A stretch of DNA of 64,000 bases from Nepenthes gracilis (lineage: Eukaryota; Streptophyta; Magnoliopsida; Caryophyllales; Nepenthaceae). A program made the position numbers and the translations under genes. Positions 60,270 to 64,000 of this stretch are shown piece by piece. Within the stretch, counting starts at the first letter, position 1. Every line of letters starts with the position of its first letter. A model generated the notes under the pieces. That model had not been told where the DNA came from and did no database searches. It was given only the letters and a program-made list of their open reading frames with translations. The DNA lies in assembly GCA_033239525.1 (NCBI GenBank), contig BSYO01000036.1:7214126-7278125 (forward strand). The letters run 5' to 3'.

Positions 60270-60797
60270 TATAACTTCCAGCATTTATTTTTGGTGTGAC
60301 TAGCTCTACCACAATGAAATATGCCAATTTTTCATCACCACCTTGACCATCTCAATCACCTCTACTCGGTCCACATCCACCACCTTCACCAGTAAACGAT
60401 GACTAGGTTACTAAAGCTATTTGATCAGCAATCCTAGCAATAATTGATGATGAAAGTCTCACAGCATGTAGAATTTGAGAAAGTACATCAGATAATGAAG
60501 TAATCTTATAGCTTGCCAAAATTCGGGATTAAGCAGATTCAAAGTCACGTTTAAGGCCAACAAGAAAGTAAAGAATAGCCAATCACATTACTCTCACATT
60601 TGCTTCATAATGGTGCTGATGAGCATAATTATCTTCAGTTCTTTGTAGAGCTTCTTAAAGGCAGCAAAATAGTCAGTTACTTTGATTCTTCTAATCCACA
60701 TGAAAAAAAGACTTAAGTACATTAAACATTCTCGACATGTTATGTTTCCTAGTGTAATAAATTGGTAGATAATTCCACATCTCCTTTGTAGTATCAA
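60270..60797 (-). pseudogene. Copia C gag with zinc knuckle
   Basis: Capsid end RIKVTDYFAAFKKLYKELK and a C-x2-C-x4-H-x4-C-type knuckle (first Cys lost in this copy) followed by WKLYGK, a standard Copia gag ending. Confidence 0.75.
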
Positions 60798-61723
60798 TAT
60801 GTGTGACCAAAATAGTCGCGCTTTGTTTCATGGAATTAATCAATTAAGTGTATAGGCAAGCATATTCACAAAGCTATGCTTGAGCCTCATATAACAAGAT
60901 CTATGTTAGAATCAAGAGGATCATCGATGAGATCATCCTTATGAAGCCCTCAAATAGCAAATAATACGATTTTCCTCCAATGCTAATAATTTGTCCCATC
61001 TAGACGTTGATGTATAATTCAAGAAGACATGGTTGTAACAGTTTTAGAGAAAACAACTTTGGATTCATTTGTTCGAGTAGGAATATTTCCACTAGATGAA
61101 CTTTTGGTCCCCATACCGAGTAACAAAAAAATATGAAAAAAATGCTAAGGAAAACAAATACCGTGAAAGTCCAAACATAGTTCACCATGCAACAAAAAGA
61201 GGGGGAAAAAAATAAACTTTTTAACAGTTAGGTTGACTTAATTAAATTTTCACTGTATACCAGACCTGCAATATCATTGCTCGACCCTAAAAAGCTATGC
61301 TTCATTAGAGAATTGAAGTAGAAAATTGGTCTTGCATAGATTTAGCTTTTGGACTTGGAAAATGAGTTTGAACTCACCTTGTGTACTAGAGGAAGGAAAT
61401 TTCACACCAGAGAAATTGAACACTAAGAACTAGAGTTTATTTGAACACCAAAAGAGGAAGGAAATTGAAGAGAAGTCACACAATGTTCTTCAATCACATG
61501 TGAAAAACCTTTGTTAGATGTAGGCAACCCTCAAATGCATAAGAATTGAAAAGATTTATTGAATGGACCAAGAAAAAAAATAGATCTAGGATATTTAGAA
61601 AAACCCTAGATTGGAAAATAGATGGCTTAAAGAGATTAAAAAAGAAATCATTTTGGGGCTTTTATTACACGGGTGAGGTGTATTGATTTCATCTTGGGTC
61701 AGCAACGGCGAACACCCCTGATA

Positions 61724-61863
61724 CCATGCTAACTAAAGGAAAAATGAGTTATTGTGGTGAAAAATCCTTTATCTAAGGGTTATGAGAATGTACATATGTA
61801 AAGACACATTTACAAATTTTGTATAGTAACTAAAATACCCAATACTAGTGTTTATTATTCTAA
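61724..61863 (-). repeat. Copia C 5' LTR (right)
   Basis: Begins TGCTAACTAAAGG just right of the PBS. Its right end continues into the tandem array at 61776. Confidence 0.75.
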
Positions 61864-62722
61864 TGAATAATATTCCTTCATTCCTTTCACTGCCAGGTAG
61901 TATGCTTTGAAGGTTAAAACTATGCTCTTTAGCCCTACAAAATTCAAGTTTTTCTAGGCCTTTCTCTTTCTTTCTTCTTGTCTCTAGCGTCAATCACACC
62001 ATTTTTTCCATTAGTGCATTATCTAACTTATCACCTACATTGTTGTGCCCAAACCAACTTAATTATCACTCATTCATCTTTATAGCTACTGTTACTTGAT
62101 AATATTCTCTAAGAGTTATGAGAATGTACATATGTAAAGACACATCTACAAACTTTGTATCGTGACTAAAATACCTAGGATTAGGGTTTATTATTCTAAC
62201 GTGAATAATATTCCTTCATTCCTTTCACTGCTAGGAAGTATGCTTTGAAGGTTAAAACTATGCTCTTCAGCTCTACAAAATTCAAGTTTTTCTAGTTCTT
62301 TCTCTTTCTTTTTTCTTGTCTCTAGCATCAATCACACCAATTTTCCCCATTAGTGCATTATTTGACCTATCACCTACATTGTTGTGCCCAAACCAACTTA
62401 ATTATCACCCATTCATCTTTATAGCTGCTACTTAATATTCTCTAAGAGTTATGAGAATGTACATACGTAAAGACACATTTATAAACTTTGTATAGTGACT
62501 AAAATACCTAGGATTAGCATTAATTATTCTAACATGAATAATTTAGCTCTACAAAATTCAAGTTTTTCTTGGCCTTTCTCTTTCTTTCTTCTTGTCTCTA
62601 CCATCAGTCACACCATTTTTCCCCATTTGTGCATTATCTAACCTATCATCTATATTGTTGTGCCCAAACCAACTTAATTATCATTCATTCATCTTTATAG
62701 CTGCTTCTACTTAATAACATTC
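61776..62722. repeat. Tandem triplication of a ~335-bp unit that includes the Copia C LTR
   Basis: Units start at about 61776, 62110 and 62448, each with TTATGAGAATGTACATA, then a TTCTAA..TGAATAAT junction, ATTCAAGTTTTTCT, TTGTTGTGCCCAAACCAACT and CATTCATCTTTATAGCT. The third lacks about 65 bp of the middle. The first unit's beginning is the end of the Copia C 5' LTR. Confidence 0.9.
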
Positions 62723-62944
62723 TATAGTAATTTTTCCATTTTTTTAAACATGCATTATTCCTATGCGATGAGTCGTCTTACATTTGTCTACTCTATATTA
62801 TTTTAAGCTTTTGCAAGGTTTTTATTTGTGTATTTACGAGATATAGATACTTTTAGTTTTAGCTATCTTTACAGATCAACAAATGTGCAAGGCAAGGTAA
62901 ATAACCTACTTTTTGTCATAGTCTAATATTTCTAACCACAAAAT
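62723..62944. other. Short AT-rich spacer
   Basis: No feature seen. Confidence 0.5.
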
Positions 62945-63381
62945 TGTACAGCACGTCCATTCCCATTGGGATCCGGACACCAACTAACTTGCCATTGGGA
63001 GTTGAACACTAGTCAAGGTGATCCCTGAGTACACTTAAGTGTGAAGGTTGATTCTAGGACACAATTATGCGAAAGTAATTAGTGTCGAGAATGTCGAATG
63101 CAAGTAAGTCGTTAGTTGGAAGTGTGGAAGCATGAGCAAGCAATTAATATCAATAGACCACAATCAGATGTGAAGGAAAATTTCTTTGAATTCATTTTTC
63201 CACATTGAGCATTGTGGCCCTTTTATCCTTTGGTACTTATATACATTGAAAGTCTTCAACTATTGTAATAGGGTATCTAATTTTTTTATAATATTAAAAT
63301 TTAAATTAAATTCACCTGAATTCCTAGAAAAATTCAAGGTTGTGAGAAAATTATATAAAAATTTGCATGGCTCGGTTTGGA
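62945..63381 (-). mobile_element. Probable 3' LTR of a Gypsy chromovirus running off the right edge
   Basis: Starts TGTACAGCACGTCC on the + strand. On the minus strand a purine-rich AGTAGGGGAGGAA (about 63395-63383) looks like the polypurine tract between the coding end and the LTR. The partner LTR is outside the window, so the limits are tentative. Confidence 0.5.
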
Positions 63382-63429
63382 TTCCTCCCCTACTAAGCCG
63401 TCGATGTCCTCATTGACTTAATCTTTATT

Positions 63430-64000
63430 GTGGCTCCGACCTCTCACCTCTTTAGTTTAACGTCATCAGCAAGTTCTTAGCTTATTTCTTTTGTTAGTCT
63501 GGTGTTTCACTTCACGAACACTTCTATCTTCTTCATCTTGGTTAATGTCATCACCTCTCGTTCAGCTATGACCTCATCGACTATTGATGCTTGTGGATGG
63601 CTTCAGCTTGATCTTGGTCTTCTGTAAAGGGTAACGTGAAGGATCTTCTAGTTTAGGGTAATACGACCTCAAGCAGCTCTCATGGAAGAGGGGGTGAAGC
63701 TTCATCGTATCTGAATAATCTATCTTGTACAAGGCCTTCCCCACATTAGCAATGATTTGGACATGACCTTCATATTTTCAAAGGAGGTGCATATCTCTTT
63801 ATCTGAGAAATTGCATCTACTCTTGGAGATGCTTCGCAAACATAAGATCTCCTACATTTAATTGCATAGGTCACCTTTTTTGATCTTCCCACTTTTTCAT
63901 TCAGTGATGGTTTCTCTAAATAAGCTTGGGCAATTTCCATGTTTTGCTTCCATTCTTGGGTACAGTTGTAAGCACTAGGACACTTCTCTTTGTATGGTTG
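63430..64000 (-). pseudogene. Gypsy chromovirus integrase C-terminus and chromodomain (partial)
   Basis: On the minus strand, reading from the right edge: a long integrase tail with ANVGKALYKIDYSDTMKLHP and FHESCLRSYYPKLEDPSR (about 63740-63632), then a spacer and a chromodomain remnant with VFVK.NTRLTKEIS.E-like residues (family FLVKWxGxxxEExSWE) at about 63515-63445. Stops are present. Different in sequence from the intron 1 element, so a second chromovirus lineage. Confidence 0.78.

Larger units (their letters stand above)
57326..61863 (-). mobile_element. Ty1/Copia element C in DLD intron 7
   Basis: LTRs of about 130-140 bp at 57326-57452 and 61724-61863, sharing GTTATGAGAATGTAC and ACTTTGTAT..TGACTAAAATACC. 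On the minus strand: PBS TGGTATCAGGGG at about 61721-61710, gag (60797-60594, RIKVTDYFAAFKKLYKELK), zinc knuckle HCGRASHTKNKCWKLYGK at about 60330-60270, RT motif YMND at about 58613-58601, RNase H SIVGYCVFVGGN at about 57900-57860, and polypurine tract beside the left LTR. It is antisense to DLD and disabled; a MITE-like repeat is inserted beside the RT motif. No matching target duplication. Confidence 0.87.

Noticed and set aside
1..64000. CRISPR arrays, bacterial operons, riboswitches, rRNA or tRNA genes
   Set aside because: No regularly spaced repeats, no cloverleaf or rRNA sequence was recognised; the window is plant nuclear DNA.
62723..64000. Search for DLD exon 8 (YGTMRDN...)
   Set aside because: No matching coding block with splice sites was found between 56179 and 64000; this stretch is TE sequence.

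Overview
This is plant nuclear DNA: AT-rich, intron-containing, full of LTR retrotransposons, and carrying an inserted piece of plastid genome. The species cannot be fixed from the sequence. The encoded protein looks like an ordinary angiosperm sequence, and the very long TE-filled introns suggest a dicot or magnoliid with expanded introns.

One host gene is supported. It is the 5' half of nuclear-encoded mitochondrial D-lactate dehydrogenase (cytochrome), DLD, on the + strand. Seven exons were placed at 4113-4375, 12569-12671, 28844-28944, 31193-31241, 31874-31966, 52947-53061 and 56118-56178. All have GT..AG junctions and consistent phases, and together they give 261 uninterrupted codons plus two bases. 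The remaining exons lie beyond base 64000. Introns are 8.2, 16.2, 2.2, 0.6, 21.0, 3.1 and >7.8 kb.

Almost everything else is transposable-element sequence, mostly inside the introns. Upstream (1 to about 3606/3840) lies the gag end and long 5' LTR of a decayed Ty3/Gypsy element, back-to-back with DLD. Intron 1 holds a complete Ty3/Gypsy chromovirus (5589-11067, two 441-bp LTRs, TSD TGCAG). Intron 2 holds a nest: Ty1/Copia element A (14266 to about 27020) interrupted by a plastid insertion (about 14695-15973, rpl36-rps11-rpoA), by a solo LTR at the plastid insertion's edge (15976-17106, TSD GAAGT), by a 270-bp MITE-like repeat, and by Copia element B (21795-26651). Intron 5 holds a pair of about 1.2-kb direct repeats (about 37540-38975 and 49085-50310) enclosing Copia element F (39544-47437), which contains a second solo LTR of the GAAGT-site family (44499-45426, TSD GATAG). 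Intron 7 holds a foldback repeat, Copia element C (57326 to about 61863), a tandem triplication that includes C's LTR, and the 3' end of another chromovirus running off the right edge.

Themes worth a second look: every coding LTR retrotransposon whose orientation can be read lies antisense to DLD; two DLD splice junctions (exon 3 donor, exon 6 acceptor) have degenerate tandem copies beside them; and a GATA-rich MITE-like family with ATGGAT-type ends occurs four times.
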